DNA of 64,000 nucleotides from Pseudooceanicola nitratireducens (lineage in GTDB: Bacteria > Pseudomonadota > Alphaproteobacteria > Rhodobacterales > Rhodobacteraceae), in assembly GCF_900109195.1 (NCBI RefSeq), contig NZ_FNZG01000004.1:62001-126000 (forward strand), read 5' to 3'. Under the pieces are notes generated by a model that saw nothing but the letters and a program-made list of their open reading frames with translations, did no database searches and was not told where the DNA came from. Both the position numbers and the translations under genes were made by a program. The first letter of the stretch is position 1. Every line of letters begins with the position of its first letter. Below are positions 27,872 to 37,199 of this stretch, one piece after another.

Positions 27872-28588
27872 GTGGTTAAGAAACCGACCGGAAAGAACAC
27901 CTCGGGGCGCGGACAGCGCGACCTGACCGTCAAGGTCAAGACGGCGCGCGGGCGGAAACTGTCCTCGACCCTCTGGCTGCAGCGTCAGCTGAACGACCCT
28001 TACGTCCAGCGCGCCCAGGCCGAAGGCTATCGCGGCCGCGCGGCCTATAAGATCATGGAGATCGACGACAAGTTCCGGTTCCTCGTACCCGGTGCGCGGG
28101 TGGTGGACCTTGGCTGTGCGCCCGGTGGCTGGATGCAGGTCGCCGTGCCGCGGATCAACGCGCTTGGCGAAAAGCGCGGCAAATCCGTGGGCCGCATCAT
28201 CGGTGTCGACCTGCAAGAGGTCGAGCCGCTGCCGGGGGCCGAGATCCATCAGCTGGATTTCATGGAAGACGACGCCGACGAGAAGGTGAAGGACTGGCTG
28301 GGGGGCGAGGCCGACGTGGTCATGTCCGACATGGCCGCCGCATCCTCGGGGCACAAGCAGACGGACCACCTGCGGATCATCTCTCTGTGCGAAACGGCAG
28401 CCTATTTTGCCTTTGACGTGCTGTCCCCGGGCGGCACATTCGTCGCCAAGGTTCTGGCCGGTGGCGCCGAGGGCGAGTTGCAGAAGCTGCTGAAACAGAA
28501 GTTCGACAAAGTCGTGAACTTCAAACCGCCGGCATCGCGGTCGGATTCTTCGGAAAAATTCGTGGTGGCGACCGGCTATCGCGGCTGA
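27872..28588 (+). CDS. rlmE: 23S rRNA 2'-O-methyltransferase RlmE (RrmJ/FtsJ)
   Basis: RlmE methylates U2552 of 23S rRNA in the 50S subunit. The 238-residue product uses a GTG start. The K-D-K-E catalytic tetrad is visible as Lys60 in RAAYK, aspartate near 153 in VVMSDMAA, lysine near 192 in FVAKVL, and glutamate near 227 in SSEKFVV, with the SAM loop [13 protein letters not shown] near 77. The N-terminal 30 residues are basic and bind RNA. Confidence 0.95.
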   Translation: MVKKPTGKNTSGRGQRDLTVKVKTARGRKLSSTLWLQRQLNDPYVQRAQAEGYRGRAAYKIMEIDDKFRFLVPGARVVDLGCAPGGWMQVAVPRINALGEKRGKSVGRIIGVDLQEVEPLPGAEIHQLDFMEDDADEKVKDWLGGEADVVMSDMAAASSGHKQTDHLRIISLCETAAYFAFDVLSPGGTFVAKVLAGGAEGELQKLLKQKFDKVVNFKPPASRSDSSEKFVVATGYRG

Positions 28589-28601
28589 TCCACGGGTTGG
28601 A

Positions 28602-28832
28602 TCAGCGTGTCTGTCGCCAGCGAAGGCGCGGCAGCCCCGGTTTTTTCGGTGTAAAGGACGCGATCGCGGTATCGCGCAGTGTCTCTAGCGTGTGGTCATC
28701 CCGGGGGATCTCGGGCTGAGGACCGGGCGACAGGGGCAGCGCATTGGCCGAGATTTCGCCCGCGCGCAGCAGGTCGAACAACCTCGCATGGCGACGCGCC
28801 AGCAGCTCTTGCTGTTCCTGCGGCTTCAGCAT
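28602..28832 (-). CDS. Small hypothetical protein
   Basis: A 76-residue basic protein starts MLKPQEQQELLARRHARLFD and ends in PRLRWRQTR. The N-terminal third is helical and the rest is proline-rich. It converges on rlmE with 13 bases between stops. A modest GAACGG lies before its ATG. I do not recognise a family; it could still be a chance open frame. Confidence 0.5.
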   Translation of the reverse strand: MLKPQEQQELLARRHARLFDLLRAGEISANALPLSPGPQPEIPRDDHTLETLRDTAIASFTPKKPGLPRLRWRQTR

Positions 28833-29356
28833 GGCGTTTTTCCGTTCGTCAAATCAGATGCGACCCAGCTTGCCCCCAAATATGGGACAAATCTTTAGCC
28901 CGGTCGCGGTGCTTTTGCGGCAATTTCGGTGCGTTTAATCCCTTAACTCTGCGCTTTGGGCCCGATTCTGGCAAGTCCGGGCCGGTTCAGCGGCCTGTGA
29001 CGGCGGGCAAGTGGTAAACTAATTCAATTTCACAGCGATTAATTCACCCCACGCTAACCTTTTGACTTCACTGACAATTGGCGGGCCGATTTTGCTGTCA
29101 TATTTTCGTGTCCACAGCACTGGATGGCGGCCCTGAGCAGGGTGCCTCCGGGCCAGAAGACCTGTGCCGGTTTCCCGGCAAAACGGGTGCGCGAGCGAAA
29201 GGGAAACGCCACGTGAAAAGGGCGAAAATGGCAGTTTTACGTCCCCACACAGACGTCCGGGCACCGGGCCCGGGCGGAACTTGCCGCCTGTCTGGCGTGT
29301 TGATCCCACCAACAGGCGCTGCGGCGTCGTAACCCTGTACTGGACAGAAACACGTA
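28833..29356. other. 524-bp gap with a long structured leader
   Basis: The left part is unremarkable. From about 29113 to 29356 the plus strand is rich in inverted repeats: GTTTCCC/GGGAAAC (29170-29176 and 29201-29207), CGCC/GGCG (29207-29210 and 29221-29224), CCGGGC/GCCCGG and CGCCTGT/ACAGGCG (29285-29291 and 29312-29318). These could fold in the leader of the Crp-type gene. No protein frame with a ribosome-binding site is evident. Confidence 0.5.
29078..29106 (+). promoter_or_regulatory. Putative promoter of the Crp-family gene
   Basis: TTGGCG at 29078-29083 and TATTTT at 29101-29106 are 17 bases apart. If used, it gives a leader of about 245 bases before the start at 29357. Confidence 0.4.
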
Positions 29357-30166
29357 ATGGATCAGCCACTCCATCAGCGAGACAGATCTACACCCCCGAG
29401 CGCCCCTGGTGCGCCGGCGCGGGCGGCCAGCTGCTTTGCCAGCCGGTTGGAGCGGTATGCCAAGCTGAACGATGATGAATTCCGTTTCATCGCCCGGATG
29501 GAGGACAACGAGACCGCGATGCCCAAGGGTGCGCTGGTCGTCGCAGCCGGCACCCCGGCCGAGGAATTGTTCGTGCTGAAGGAAGGCTGGGCCGTGGCGC
29601 GGCGCACGCTGCCCGACAACCGTGGCCAGGTGCTGCGCGTCTACCTGCCGGGTGAGGTCATCGGCCTGACCGGTCTGGGGCTGTCGCGCAATGCCCATGA
29701 CGTGGTGATGCTGACCAGCGGAACGGTCTGCCCGTTCCCGAACGCGCATATGACCGCGATCTATGACAAGGCCCCACGTGTCGCGGCGCTGTTCACCGCG
29801 ATTTCCGGGCTGGACCAGGTGTCCTTGATGGACCGGCTTGCCGTGATGGGGGCAGGGACCGCGCGCGAACGTATGGCGCATTTCCTGCTGGACCTGCACG
29901 AACGTCTGCTGGTCACCAACCCCGATCTGGGCCGCCGTTTCCGCCTGCCTTTGCGACAGGTCGACATCGGCGAGGTCCTCGGCCTGACCAAGGTCTACGT
30001 GAACCGCATGCTCAAGGCCTTCACCGAGGAAGGCCTGATCGAGATCCATCGCCCCTATGTGCGGATCCTCAAACCCGAGGTGCTTCGCGATCTTGCGGGC
30101 TATGAGAACCGCTATGACGACGTGGATCACAGCTGGTTTCCCGCGGCCTCGCGGAACGATCTGTAA
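29357..30166 (+). CDS. Crp/Fnr-family transcriptional regulator
   Basis: The 269-residue protein has a cyclic-nucleotide-binding-type sensor fold near residues 35-150, with VLKEGWAVARRTLPDNRGQV and VYLPGEVIGLTGL, then a winged helix-turn-helix with LPLRQVDIGEVLGLTKVYVN near residues 197-216. The N-terminus lacks the cysteine cluster of FNR; only two cysteines occur (in AASCFAS and TVCPF), so an FNR-like iron-sulfur sensor is unlikely. The signal it senses is unknown. The leader upstream is long and structured. Confidence 0.9.
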   Translation: MDQPLHQRDRSTPPSAPGAPARAASCFASRLERYAKLNDDEFRFIARMEDNETAMPKGALVVAAGTPAEELFVLKEGWAVARRTLPDNRGQVLRVYLPGEVIGLTGLGLSRNAHDVVMLTSGTVCPFPNAHMTAIYDKAPRVAALFTAISGLDQVSLMDRLAVMGAGTARERMAHFLLDLHERLLVTNPDLGRRFRLPLRQVDIGEVLGLTKVYVNRMLKAFTEEGLIEIHRPYVRILKPEVLRDLAGYENRYDDVDHSWFPAASRNDL

Positions 30167-30169
30167 TCC

Positions 30170-30475
30170 CTAGCCCTGCGTGACGCCGCCGGCTGTTGGG
30201 CCCGGCGTGGACTGCGGACCTTGAGGCGTGGCTTTGGTCGAAAGACAGCCTTCGCTCAGCTCTCGCCACATGGGGACGTTCAACGACATCTGACATTGCG
30301 CCATGAACATGCGTCCGTCGACCTGCATGCAGATCGTCTGGCCCAGTTCGACGCGCGCGCCGGTCTTGTCGGTGCAATAACAGTCAATTGTCTTGCCGCC
30401 TTGGGTGACATCCGCAGGGGCGATCTGGGGGGCAAGACAAAGCCCCGGGACAAGGAACAGGACCAAACGCGACAT
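30170..30475 (-). CDS. Small secreted cysteine-rich protein
   Basis: The 101-residue protein starts [20 protein letters not shown] with a signal peptide. The mature chain has five cysteines, at CYC, TICMQ, AQCQM and GCLS, suggesting disulfides in the periplasm, and ends in a proline/glycine/threonine-rich tail. I do not recognise a family. It converges on the Crp-type gene and is divergent from prfA, whose start is 64 bases away. The ribosome-binding site is weak. Confidence 0.65.
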   Translation of the reverse strand: MSRLVLFLVPGLCLAPQIAPADVTQGGKTIDCYCTDKTGARVELGQTICMQVDGRMFMAQCQMSLNVPMWRELSEGCLSTKATPQGPQSTPGPTAGGVTQG

Positions 30476-30538
30476 GGACGCAAGGCTAGCACAGGTCCGG
30501 CCCTTGACCAAATGTTCCGAATAGGGGACAGCACTTGC

Positions 30539-31588
30539 ATGATATCCCTCGACCGTCTCGCCCAGATCACGCAACGCTTTGAATATCTTGAGGCCCGCAT
30601 GGCCGAAGGGGGCGGCGACTTTGCCGCCCTGTCGCGCGAATATGCCGAACTGCGGCCTGTCGTCGGGGCGATCCAGGCCTGGCAAGAGGCGACCGCCGGT
30701 CTGGACGAGGCGCGGATGCTGCGCGACGATCCCGAGATGCGCGCCCTCGCGGACGAAGAAATTGATCGCATTTCCAAGGACCTGCCGGATCTGGAGCATG
30801 CGGTTCAGATCGCTCTTTTGCCCAAGGACGCGGCCGACACCCGCCCGGCGATGATCGAAATCCGTCCCGGCACCGGCGGGGACGAAGCGGCGCTGTTCGC
30901 CGGCGACCTGCTGCGCATGTATCAGCGCTATGCCGAGGCGCGCGGCTGGAAGTTCAACATCGTCGAACTCAGCGAGACCGAGCTGGGCGGCATCAAGGAG
31001 GTCGTCGGCAACATCCAGGGAGACAACGTCTTTGCGCGGCTGAAATTCGAAAGCGGCGTGCACCGGGTGCAGCGCGTGCCGGAAACCGAAAGCGGCGGGC
31101 GGATCCATACCTCGGCCGCGACGGTCGCCGTGCTGCCCGAGGCGGAAGAGGTCGACATCCACATCGACCCGCAGGACATCCGCATCGATACAATGCGCGC
31201 CAGCGGGGCAGGTGGCCAGCATGTCAACACCACCGATTCCGCGGTGCGGATCACCCATATTCCGACCGGCATCGTCGTGACCTCGTCCGAGAAGTCACAG
31301 CACCAGAACCGCGCCATCGCCATGCAGGTCTTGCGAAACAGATTGTTCGACGCACAGCGCCAGAAGGCGGCCGACGAACGCGCGGCGGACAGGAAGGCTC
31401 AGGTCGGGTCGGGGGACCGCAGCGAACGCATCCGCACCTACAACTTCCCGCAGGGCCGCGTGACCGACCACCGGATCAACCTGACGCTTTATCGTCTGGA
31501 CCAGGTGATGCAGGGCGATCTGGACGAGGTGATCGACGCGCTGATCGCCGATCATCAGGCCGCCCTGATGGCGGAGATGGAGGGGTGA
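30539..31588 (+). CDS. prfA: Peptide chain release factor 1
   Basis: RF1 reads UAA and UAG in the ribosomal A site and releases the finished chain. The 349-residue protein carries the GGQ motif in [19 protein letters not shown] near residue 221-225 and the family hallmark [16 protein letters not shown] near 105. AGGGGA lies 10 bases before the ATG at 30539; an in-frame ATG at 30512 lacks a better site. Its stop overlaps the GTG of prmC, whose product methylates the GGQ glutamine. Confidence 0.96.
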   Translation: MISLDRLAQITQRFEYLEARMAEGGGDFAALSREYAELRPVVGAIQAWQEATAGLDEARMLRDDPEMRALADEEIDRISKDLPDLEHAVQIALLPKDAADTRPAMIEIRPGTGGDEAALFAGDLLRMYQRYAEARGWKFNIVELSETELGGIKEVVGNIQGDNVFARLKFESGVHRVQRVPETESGGRIHTSAATVAVLPEAEEVDIHIDPQDIRIDTMRASGAGGQHVNTTDSAVRITHIPTGIVVTSSEKSQHQNRAIAMQVLRNRLFDAQRQKAADERAADRKAQVGSGDRSERIRTYNFPQGRVTDHRINLTLYRLDQVMQGDLDEVIDALIADHQAALMAEMEG

Positions 31589-32406
31589 ACCTGCGCCCCC
31601 TGATAGCCCGGCTTGAGGCCGCAGGCATCCCCGACGCGGCCCGCGACATGCGCAAACTGTTCGACTGGGCCTACGCCAAGGGGGCGGCTTCCGGCGATCC
31701 TCAGGACCGCGATCAGCCGAATGCACTGACACGGCAGCACCTTGAGGCTGCGGTGGCAGAACGGGTGCTTCGCAAACCGGTCAGCCAGATCATTGGAACA
31801 CGATCGTTCTGGCGACATGACTTCCATGTCACACCGGACGTTCTGGATCCCCGACCCGATACGGAAACCCTGATTGATCAGGCGCTTGGCGAAACCTTTC
31901 AACGCGTTCTGGATCTGGGAACAGGGTCTGGCTGCATCGTGATTTCCCTGCTTGCCGAACGGATTCAGGCACAGGGTGTCGCGGTGGATCTGTCGGAAAA
32001 GGCACTGGCGGTGGCGCGCGGCAATGCCCGTGACATCGGTGTGGCCGACCGGCTGACGCTGCTGCAATCGGATTGGTTTTCCAACGTCACGGGGCGCTTT
32101 GATCTGATCGTGTCGAACCCGCCCTATATCGCGACGTCCGAAATGCCTGACCTTGCGCCCGAGGTCCGTGATCACGAACCGCATATGGCGCTGACCGATG
32201 GCGGCGACGGGCTGGGCTGTTACCGGAGCATAGCCGCGAAAGCGCCAGACCATCTGACAAGGGGCGGGCGTCTTCTGGTGGAAATCGGTTTGACCCAGGG
32301 GCAGGCCGTCACGGCGCTTTTTCAGGCGGCGGGGCTGCGGGATGTGCAGGTCATTCAGGATCTGAACGGCCATGATCGCGTTGTGGCCGCACGATCAGAC
32401 CGTTAG
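31585..32406 (+). CDS. prmC: Release-factor glutamine N5-methyltransferase PrmC
   Basis: PrmC methylates the GGQ glutamine of release factors. The 273-residue product starts at a GTG overlapping the prfA stop. The SAM-binding loop [17 protein letters not shown] is near residue 109, and the substrate-gripping NPPY is in [11 protein letters not shown] near 176. The fused order prfA-prmC is the standard pairing. There is little doubt about this gene. Confidence 0.95.
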   Translation: MNLRPLIARLEAAGIPDAARDMRKLFDWAYAKGAASGDPQDRDQPNALTRQHLEAAVAERVLRKPVSQIIGTRSFWRHDFHVTPDVLDPRPDTETLIDQALGETFQRVLDLGTGSGCIVISLLAERIQAQGVAVDLSEKALAVARGNARDIGVADRLTLLQSDWFSNVTGRFDLIVSNPPYIATSEMPDLAPEVRDHEPHMALTDGGDGLGCYRSIAAKAPDHLTRGGRLLVEIGLTQGQAVTALFQAAGLRDVQVIQDLNGHDRVVAARSDR

Positions 32407-32607
32407 CGCGATCTGGCCGACAAAGGCCACTTAACCCTTGTATTCACCATTGGGACATGTTTATTCGTTATATATGTCATGTCGGCGATGCTTTCGCGCA
32501 TCTGCCCTGACATTGGTAAGCCCAAAACGTCACTCGCCCGCTGCGCCTTAGTTTCTGCGCTGCATGGGCTGAACGACCGCCAATTTAGCAAGGCTCAATA
32601 AAGGCCC

Positions 32608-33198
32608 ATGAGATCTTCGAAATCACGTTCGCGCAACAAGTCGAACCGCAATCGGTCTATCGGCAATATCGTCAACCGGGTGTTTGATTCCTCCGGTCCC
32701 GAAGGCAAGGTTCGCGGCACGCCGCAACAGATCATCGACAAATACAACCAGCTGGCCCGCGACGCGCAGCTGGCGGGCGACCGTGTGGCCACGGAAAATT
32801 TCCAGCAGCACGCGGAACACTACCTGCGCATGCTGGGGGCCGCCCAGAAGGAACAGGACAAGCAGCGCGAACAGCAGGAGGCTGAGAACCGCAAGCGTCA
32901 GGCCGACCGCGATCGCGATCGCGATCGTGCCCGTCAGGAAACCGCCGACCAGTCGAACAACGACGCCAAGGATCAGGTCAAGGATCCCGGTGCCGGCGAT
33001 CAGCCCGAGGTGATCGAAGGCGGCGCATCCGACAGCAACCTGGTCGAAACGCCCGAGGGCCGCGGCTCGGACGAGCCTGCCACCAAGCCCAAGCGCACCT
33101 ACAACCGCAAGCCGCGCGCCAAGAAGTCGGACGATGCCCCCAAGGCCGAGGCCTCGGGCGATCATTCTGCGCCCGAAGGCAAGACGGCGGCGGAATAA
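32608..33198 (+). CDS. DUF4167-domain protein
   Basis: The 196-residue protein has the DUF4167 domain at residues 1-85: a basic start MRSSKSRSRNKSNRNRSIGN, then NRVFDSSGPEGKVRGTPQQI and a helical QHAEHYLRMLG. A charged low-complexity tail follows with QADRDRDRDRARQE and glutamate/lysine-rich stretches. The basic N-terminus suggests nucleic-acid binding, and proteins of this family are restricted to alphaproteobacteria. Function unknown. A 200-bp region with AT-rich TTATATATG before it is likely its promoter. Confidence 0.85.
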   Translation: MRSSKSRSRNKSNRNRSIGNIVNRVFDSSGPEGKVRGTPQQIIDKYNQLARDAQLAGDRVATENFQQHAEHYLRMLGAAQKEQDKQREQQEAENRKRQADRDRDRDRARQETADQSNNDAKDQVKDPGAGDQPEVIEGGASDSNLVETPEGRGSDEPATKPKRTYNRKPRAKKSDDAPKAEASGDHSAPEGKTAAE

Positions 33199-33414
33199 CT
33201 ACCCGCGATAATGGTTCAGCACGTAGACCCGGATGGCCGAGGCCAATCCGGCGTCCGTGCCGCGCGTCTGGTCGATCTCGGCCGCAAGGACATTGATCGC
33301 CACGTCCTTTTCCCGCGCAATGTCGCGGAAAGCCTGCCAGAATTCCGGCTCCAGCGACACGCTGGTGCGATGTCCGTGCAGGGTCAGCGAATGTTTCTGC
33401 GGCCGGGTGGTCAT
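33199..33414 (-). CDS. Ribbon-helix-helix domain protein
   Basis: The 71-residue protein begins MTTRPQKHSLTLHGHRTSVS. The beta strand HRTSVSLEPEFW and following helices DIAREKDVAINVLAAEID match the ribbon-helix-helix fold of the alphaproteobacterial RHH_4-type family. It probably binds DNA as a dimer, target unknown. It converges on the DUF4167 gene with no gap, and its ATG overlaps the stop of the DUF4169 gene. Confidence 0.85.
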   Translation of the reverse strand: MTTRPQKHSLTLHGHRTSVSLEPEFWQAFRDIAREKDVAINVLAAEIDQTRGTDAGLASAIRVYVLNHYRG

Positions 33415-33608
33415 CCGTCCTGATCATCCCCGGTGGTGTCGCGCAGATGACCATCCAGCTTGCGCGTTGCCAGATCCCTAGTCGCCTTGTCCTGCGACTT
33501 CTCGGCCTTTGTGCGGCCGAATTTCACCGCGTTTTCATCGGCTTTGGCCTTCTTCCCGGCCTTGTCGCGTGCCTTGCGCGCGCGGTTGAAGTTCACGACA
33601 TTGGACAT
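33411..33608 (-). CDS. DUF4169-family small protein
   Basis: The 65-residue, very basic and charged protein reads MSNVVNFNRARKARDKAGKK at its start and has KFGRTKAEKSQDKATRDLA further on, the pattern of DUF4169. It likely is an RNA- or DNA-associated accessory protein, but no role is known. The overlap with the RHH gene and the operon with it on the minus strand support its reality. Confidence 0.8.
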   Translation of the reverse strand: MSNVVNFNRARKARDKAGKKAKADENAVKFGRTKAEKSQDKATRDLATRKLDGHLRDTTGDDQDG

Positions 33609-33675
33609 GCGGCCACCCTAAGCCCGCGCAGGGGGCGCGCCAATGGAAAACGCATCGGGCCCAGGGCGCGTATGC

Positions 33676-33704
33676 AAAAAGGGCGGCCAGATGGGCCGCC
33701 CTTT
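33676..33704 (-). terminator. Rho-independent terminator of fumC
   Basis: AAAGGGCGGCC (78-88) and GGCCGCCCTTT (94-104) form a perfect 11-bp stem with a 5-base loop. On the minus strand the stem is followed by a short T run, 24 bases beyond the fumC stop. Confidence 0.85.
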
Positions 33705-33727
33705 CGCATTCAAACCGTTGAGATGGC

Positions 33728-35122
33728 TCAGCCTTTCGGGCCGATCATCTGTTCGGGGCGCACGACCTTGTCGAAGGTTTCGGCATCCACGAAGCCAAGG
33801 GCGATTGCCTCTTCCTTCAGGGTGGTGCCGTTCTTGTGCGCGGTCTTGGCAACCGTGGTCGCGTTGTCATAGCCGATGGTCGGGGCCAGCGCCGTCACCA
33901 GCATCAGCGATTCCTTCATCAGCTTGTCGATGCGCGGCTCATTCGCCTGGATGCCGTTCAGCATACGCTCGGTGAAGCTGTCGGCGACGTCGCCCAGAAG
34001 CTGCATGGATTGCAGCAGGTTGTAGGACATCATCGGGTTATAGACGTTCAGTTCGAAGTGCCCCTGAGAGCCCGCGAACTTCATCGCGGCGTCGTTGCCC
34101 ATGACATGCGCGGCGACCTGGGTCATGGCTTCGGCCTGGGTCGGGTTGACCTTGCCGGGCATGATGGACGAGCCGGGTTCGTTCTCCGGCAGGATCAACT
34201 CGCCCAGACCCGAGCGGGGACCGGAGCCGAGGAAACGGATATCGTTGGCGATCTTGTACATCGCACCGGCAACAGTGGCGAGGGCACCGGACATGAAGAC
34301 CATGGCGTCATGTGCGGCCAGCGCTTCGAACTTGTTGGGGGCGGTGACAAAGGGCAGGCCGGTGATTTCGGCCATGTTGCCGGCGACCTGTTCGCCCCAG
34401 CCGTTCTTGGTGTTCAGGCCGGTGCCGACAGCGGTGCCGCCCTGGGCCAGTTCATAAATGCCGGGCAGCGCGGCTTCGATGCGCTTGATGCCCTGGCGGA
34501 TCTGGTGCGCATAGCCCGAGAATTCCTGGCCAAGGGTCAGCGGGGTCGCATCCTGGGTATGCGTCCGGCCGATCTTGATGATGTCCTTGAATTCTTCCGA
34601 CTTAGCTTCCAAGCCCTTGAGAAGCTTGTTCAAACCGGGAAGCAGAACGTCCCGTACAGTCATCGCCGCGGCGATGTGCATGGCGGTCGGGAAGGTATCG
34701 TTGGACGACTGACCCATGTTGCAGTGATCGTTCGGGTGAACCGGATCCTTGGAGCCGATGACGCCGCCGAGGATTTCGATCGCGCGGTTGGCGATGACCT
34801 CGTTCGAGTTCATGTTGGACTGGGTGCCGGACCCGGTCTGCCAGACGACCAGCGGGAAGTTGTCGTCGAACTTGCCTTCAACTACCTCACCAGCGGCCTG
34901 GATCACAGCGTCGGCGATCTTGGCATCCATGTCGCCGTTGGCCTTGTTGGCCATGGCGCAGGCTTTCTTGATGACCCCAAGGGCCCGGACGATGGCGACG
35001 GGCTGCTTTTCCCAGCCAATGGGGAAGTTCATGATCGAGCGCTGCGTCTGCGCGCCCCAATACTTGTCTGCGGGAACTTCCAGCGGGCCGAAACTGTCGC
35101 TTTCGGTACGGGTCTGGGTCAT
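33728..35122 (-). CDS. fumC: Class II fumarate hydratase
   Basis: Fumarase C interconverts fumarate and malate in the citric acid cycle without an iron-sulfur cluster. The 464-residue product contains the superfamily signature [16 protein letters not shown] near residue 316, [20 protein letters not shown] near 187 and the [13 protein letters not shown] segment near 139. I chose ATG at 35122, which follows GGAG, over an in-frame TTG at 35131. Being cluster-free, it would keep working when iron is short. It is divergent from a TetR gene. Confidence 0.96.
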   Translation of the reverse strand: MTQTRTESDSFGPLEVPADKYWGAQTQRSIMNFPIGWEKQPVAIVRALGVIKKACAMANKANGDMDAKIADAVIQAAGEVVEGKFDDNFPLVVWQTGSGTQSNMNSNEVIANRAIEILGGVIGSKDPVHPNDHCNMGQSSNDTFPTAMHIAAAMTVRDVLLPGLNKLLKGLEAKSEEFKDIIKIGRTHTQDATPLTLGQEFSGYAHQIRQGIKRIEAALPGIYELAQGGTAVGTGLNTKNGWGEQVAGNMAEITGLPFVTAPNKFEALAAHDAMVFMSGALATVAGAMYKIANDIRFLGSGPRSGLGELILPENEPGSSIMPGKVNPTQAEAMTQVAAHVMGNDAAMKFAGSQGHFELNVYNPMMSYNLLQSMQLLGDVADSFTERMLNGIQANEPRIDKLMKESLMLVTALAPTIGYDNATTVAKTAHKNGTTLKEEAIALGFVDAETFDKVVRPEQMIGPKG

Positions 35123-35234
35123 TGGGTGCAACTCCGATAGATGACGTTCGGCCTGCTATACGACGTCGGGTCGGCCTGCGCAATCGCGGCGCGGGAGCGG
35201 CAGATTTCTTCCTATGCGTGTCAGATAGATCTTG

Positions 35235-35256
35235 TGTCAGAATACGTGTTCCGACA
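35235..35256. promoter_or_regulatory. Imperfect palindrome, putative TetR operator
   Basis: TGTCAGAA (35235-35242) and TTCCGACA (35249-35256) form an inverted repeat matching at 7 of 8 positions around a 6-base spacer. It ends 11 bases before the TetR start. A further TGTCAGAT copy lies at 35219. The position and form suggest autoregulation. Confidence 0.45.
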
Positions 35257-35266
35257 TATATTGGGT

Positions 35267-35857
35267 ATGCCACGCAAACCGTCACATACCCCCGAAAGCC
35301 TTGCCGACAGCGCGCTTGCCCAGTTCTGGTACGGCGGGTACGAGGCGACGTCGATGGACACCCTTGTGAAGAAGACCGGGGTCAGCCGTCACGGCATCTA
35401 CACCGATTACGGCAGCAAGCATGCGCTCTATCTGGCGTGTTTCCCGCGCTACCACGAACATGTGGTGGCGCCGGTGCTGAACCCTGTCTTCAGCTCTCCG
35501 GCCGGGTTGCCGGCGATCACAGCCTATTTCGGGCGTCTGATCGAGATGGCCGAGGGCATCGGGCTGCCCGGTCCGGGCTGTTTCATCGCCAATGCCGCGA
35601 CCGAGACCGCGCCGCACGACCCCGAGGTCGCGCGCAAGGTTGCCGAGCATAACACGCGGCTTGAGAACGCCTTTACCATGGCGCTGCAGCGGGAAAAGAC
35701 GTCGAATCTGCCGCTGGCGCATCGCAAGGCGCTGGCACGGCTGACGGCGATCTTCTCGGCCGGGGTCTGGACAGCGTCGCGTAGCACCGAAAACGTCGAA
35801 GTGCTGCGCCAGCATGTCGCCGTCTTCCTCGACATGCTGGAACATCGGGTCAAGTAA
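35267..35857 (+). CDS. TetR-family transcriptional regulator
   Basis: The 196-residue protein starts MPRKPSHTPESLADSALAQF. The helix-turn-helix is in GYEATSMDTLVKKTGVSRHGIYTDYGSK near residues 24-51. The C-terminal half, with GPGCFIANAATETAPHDPEVARKV, matches regulators of the AcuR/RutR-like branch, in which GCFIANA is recurrent, but no transporter or catabolic gene sits beside it. The divergent neighbour is fumC and the operator-like palindrome at 35235-35256 lies in its own promoter. Ligand unknown. Confidence 0.88.
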   Translation: MPRKPSHTPESLADSALAQFWYGGYEATSMDTLVKKTGVSRHGIYTDYGSKHALYLACFPRYHEHVVAPVLNPVFSSPAGLPAITAYFGRLIEMAEGIGLPGPGCFIANAATETAPHDPEVARKVAEHNTRLENAFTMALQREKTSNLPLAHRKALARLTAIFSAGVWTASRSTENVEVLRQHVAVFLDMLEHRVK

Positions 35858-35872
35858 TCGCCGCTGTGGCGT

Positions 35873-36430
35873 TTACTGAACCTTGCGGCGGAATTCGAAG
35901 ACGCGGGCAGGCGGCAGGTTGGCCCAGATCGTTCCGCGTTTGCGTGCAGTGATGCCCATTTCGGCCTGGGTCTGCACCGGGATCGGCGCGTTGGCAGAAT
36001 AGGTGATCTGCACGAAAACCCCGTCCGGTGCCATCACGTTGAAGGCCCGTCCAACCACGTCGCGCTGCACCTGGGGCTGCGCCAGAACCGGCACGCCCGA
36101 GATGACCATCGAGATGTCGGTCAGGCCCAGTTTCTCGATCTCCTGCGCGGGGCAATTGAAGACGGTGACACCGGGGAACTTGCGCCGAAGCTCTTCGCAG
36201 AAGCGGGGGTTGAGCTCGACCAGGGTCAGCCGGTCCGGGGCAACGCCGCGATCCAGGATGGCGCGGGTGAAGCTGCCGGTGCCGGGGCCGATTTCGACGA
36301 CGGGGCCGGTGGTCCGTTCGACCCCTTCGGTCATCTTGCGTGCCACGGCGGCCGAGGAAGGCGCAATTGCCCGGACCTCGTTCGGGCGGCGCATCATCTC
36401 GCCCAGGAAAACAGTGAAATCGCTGGCCAT
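35873..36430 (-). CDS. SAM methyltransferase, PmtA/rRNA-dimethylase-like fold
   Basis: The 185-residue protein starts MASDFTVFLGEMMRRPNEVR. It has a class I SAM-binding loop VVEIGPGTGSFTRAILDRGV near residue 44 and ELNPRFCEELRRKFP near 71. The resemblance is to phospholipid N-methyltransferase PmtA-type and to KsgA-type enzymes. In alphaproteobacteria PmtA makes phosphatidylcholine from phosphatidylethanolamine, but the sequence alone does not settle the substrate. Confidence 0.8.
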   Translation of the reverse strand: MASDFTVFLGEMMRRPNEVRAIAPSSAAVARKMTEGVERTTGPVVEIGPGTGSFTRAILDRGVAPDRLTLVELNPRFCEELRRKFPGVTVFNCPAQEIEKLGLTDISMVISGVPVLAQPQVQRDVVGRAFNVMAPDGVFVQITYSANAPIPVQTQAEMGITARKRGTIWANLPPARVFEFRRKVQ

Positions 36431-36547
36431 GAACCTGGTCCTTCTGCCTTTGGTCAGTGCTGAGACCGATCAAAGCCGAAGGCGGGCGTGACGCAAGACA
36501 GGCCGTTCTTTTTTACAAAAAATTCACGCAGAACAGGGCGCTAGCGC

Positions 36548-37039
36548 CTATTTGCGGAATTTGTCCAGCTGAACGACTTCGCCTTCCTTGTCCGCGGCAT
36601 GCGGCTCTGGCTTGGTCTCTGGCTCATCATCGCGCGGGGCGCGCAGGGGTTCGGCCTGTTCGGGGGCTGCCTCTTCCTCGTCCTCGCCCTGGGTTTCGAA
36701 CCGCAGGCCGAATTCCACGGAAGGATCGACGAAGGTCAGGATCGCGTCATAGGGAATGTACATATTCTCGGGCGAGTCGCCGAAATTCAGCGTGATGCCG
36801 AATCCTTCGTCGCCAACCTCGAGGTTGTCGTACCAATGCTGCAGCACGACGGTCATTTCCTTGGGGTAGCGTTCTTTCAACCAATCCGCCAGCGCCGACC
36901 CGGGGTGGGTGGTGTCGAAGGTGATGAAAAAATGGTGGTTTCCTGGCAGCCCGTTTTCGGCGACATCGCCCAGGACTTCCTGGATCAGACCGCGCATCGC
37001 GCGATGCATCAGGTTACCGTATTCTATTGAACGTGACAT
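36548..37039 (-). CDS. sspB: ClpXP protease adaptor SspB (alphaproteobacterial type)
   Basis: SspB captures proteins bearing the ssrA tag and hands them to ClpXP. The 163-residue protein starts MSRSIEYGNLMHRAMRGLIQ behind GGAAG. It has the substrate-binding fold with HHFFITFDTTHPG near residue 36 and DNLEVGDEGFGITLNFGDSP near 72, and an acidic linker leading to the ClpX-binding tail VQLDKFRK. The ssrA gene that specifies the tag begins about 160 bases upstream on the same strand, a functional pairing. Confidence 0.93.
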   Translation of the reverse strand: MSRSIEYGNLMHRAMRGLIQEVLGDVAENGLPGNHHFFITFDTTHPGSALADWLKERYPKEMTVVLQHWYDNLEVGDEGFGITLNFGDSPENMYIPYDAILTFVDPSVEFGLRFETQGEDEEEAAPEQAEPLRAPRDDEPETKPEPHAADKEGEVVQLDKFRK

Positions 37040-37199
37040 AGACACTTCCGAAACATTCCACCTTGAGCATAAGGTATTTTTTCCGAAACGGAAGCGATTA
37101 ACTCCGGTCAGGCGGGGAAGTGATGGAAACTTGTCCTATCGCATCCCGAATGGGGTGACACAGGGCGCTGAATGGGCGGGTCGGAGGGGGGAGTGAAGT

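Noticed and set aside
29149-29163. B12-box-like sequence (GGGCCAGAAGACCTG)
   Set aside because: It resembles the cobalamin riboswitch 3' box, but the core GCCACTG and the proper order of helices are missing, and the downstream gene is a Crp-type regulator.
35141-35266. Upstream in-frame start for the TetR gene
   Set aside because: The extra 42 residues do not resemble TetR proteins and the operator-like palindrome falls inside them.
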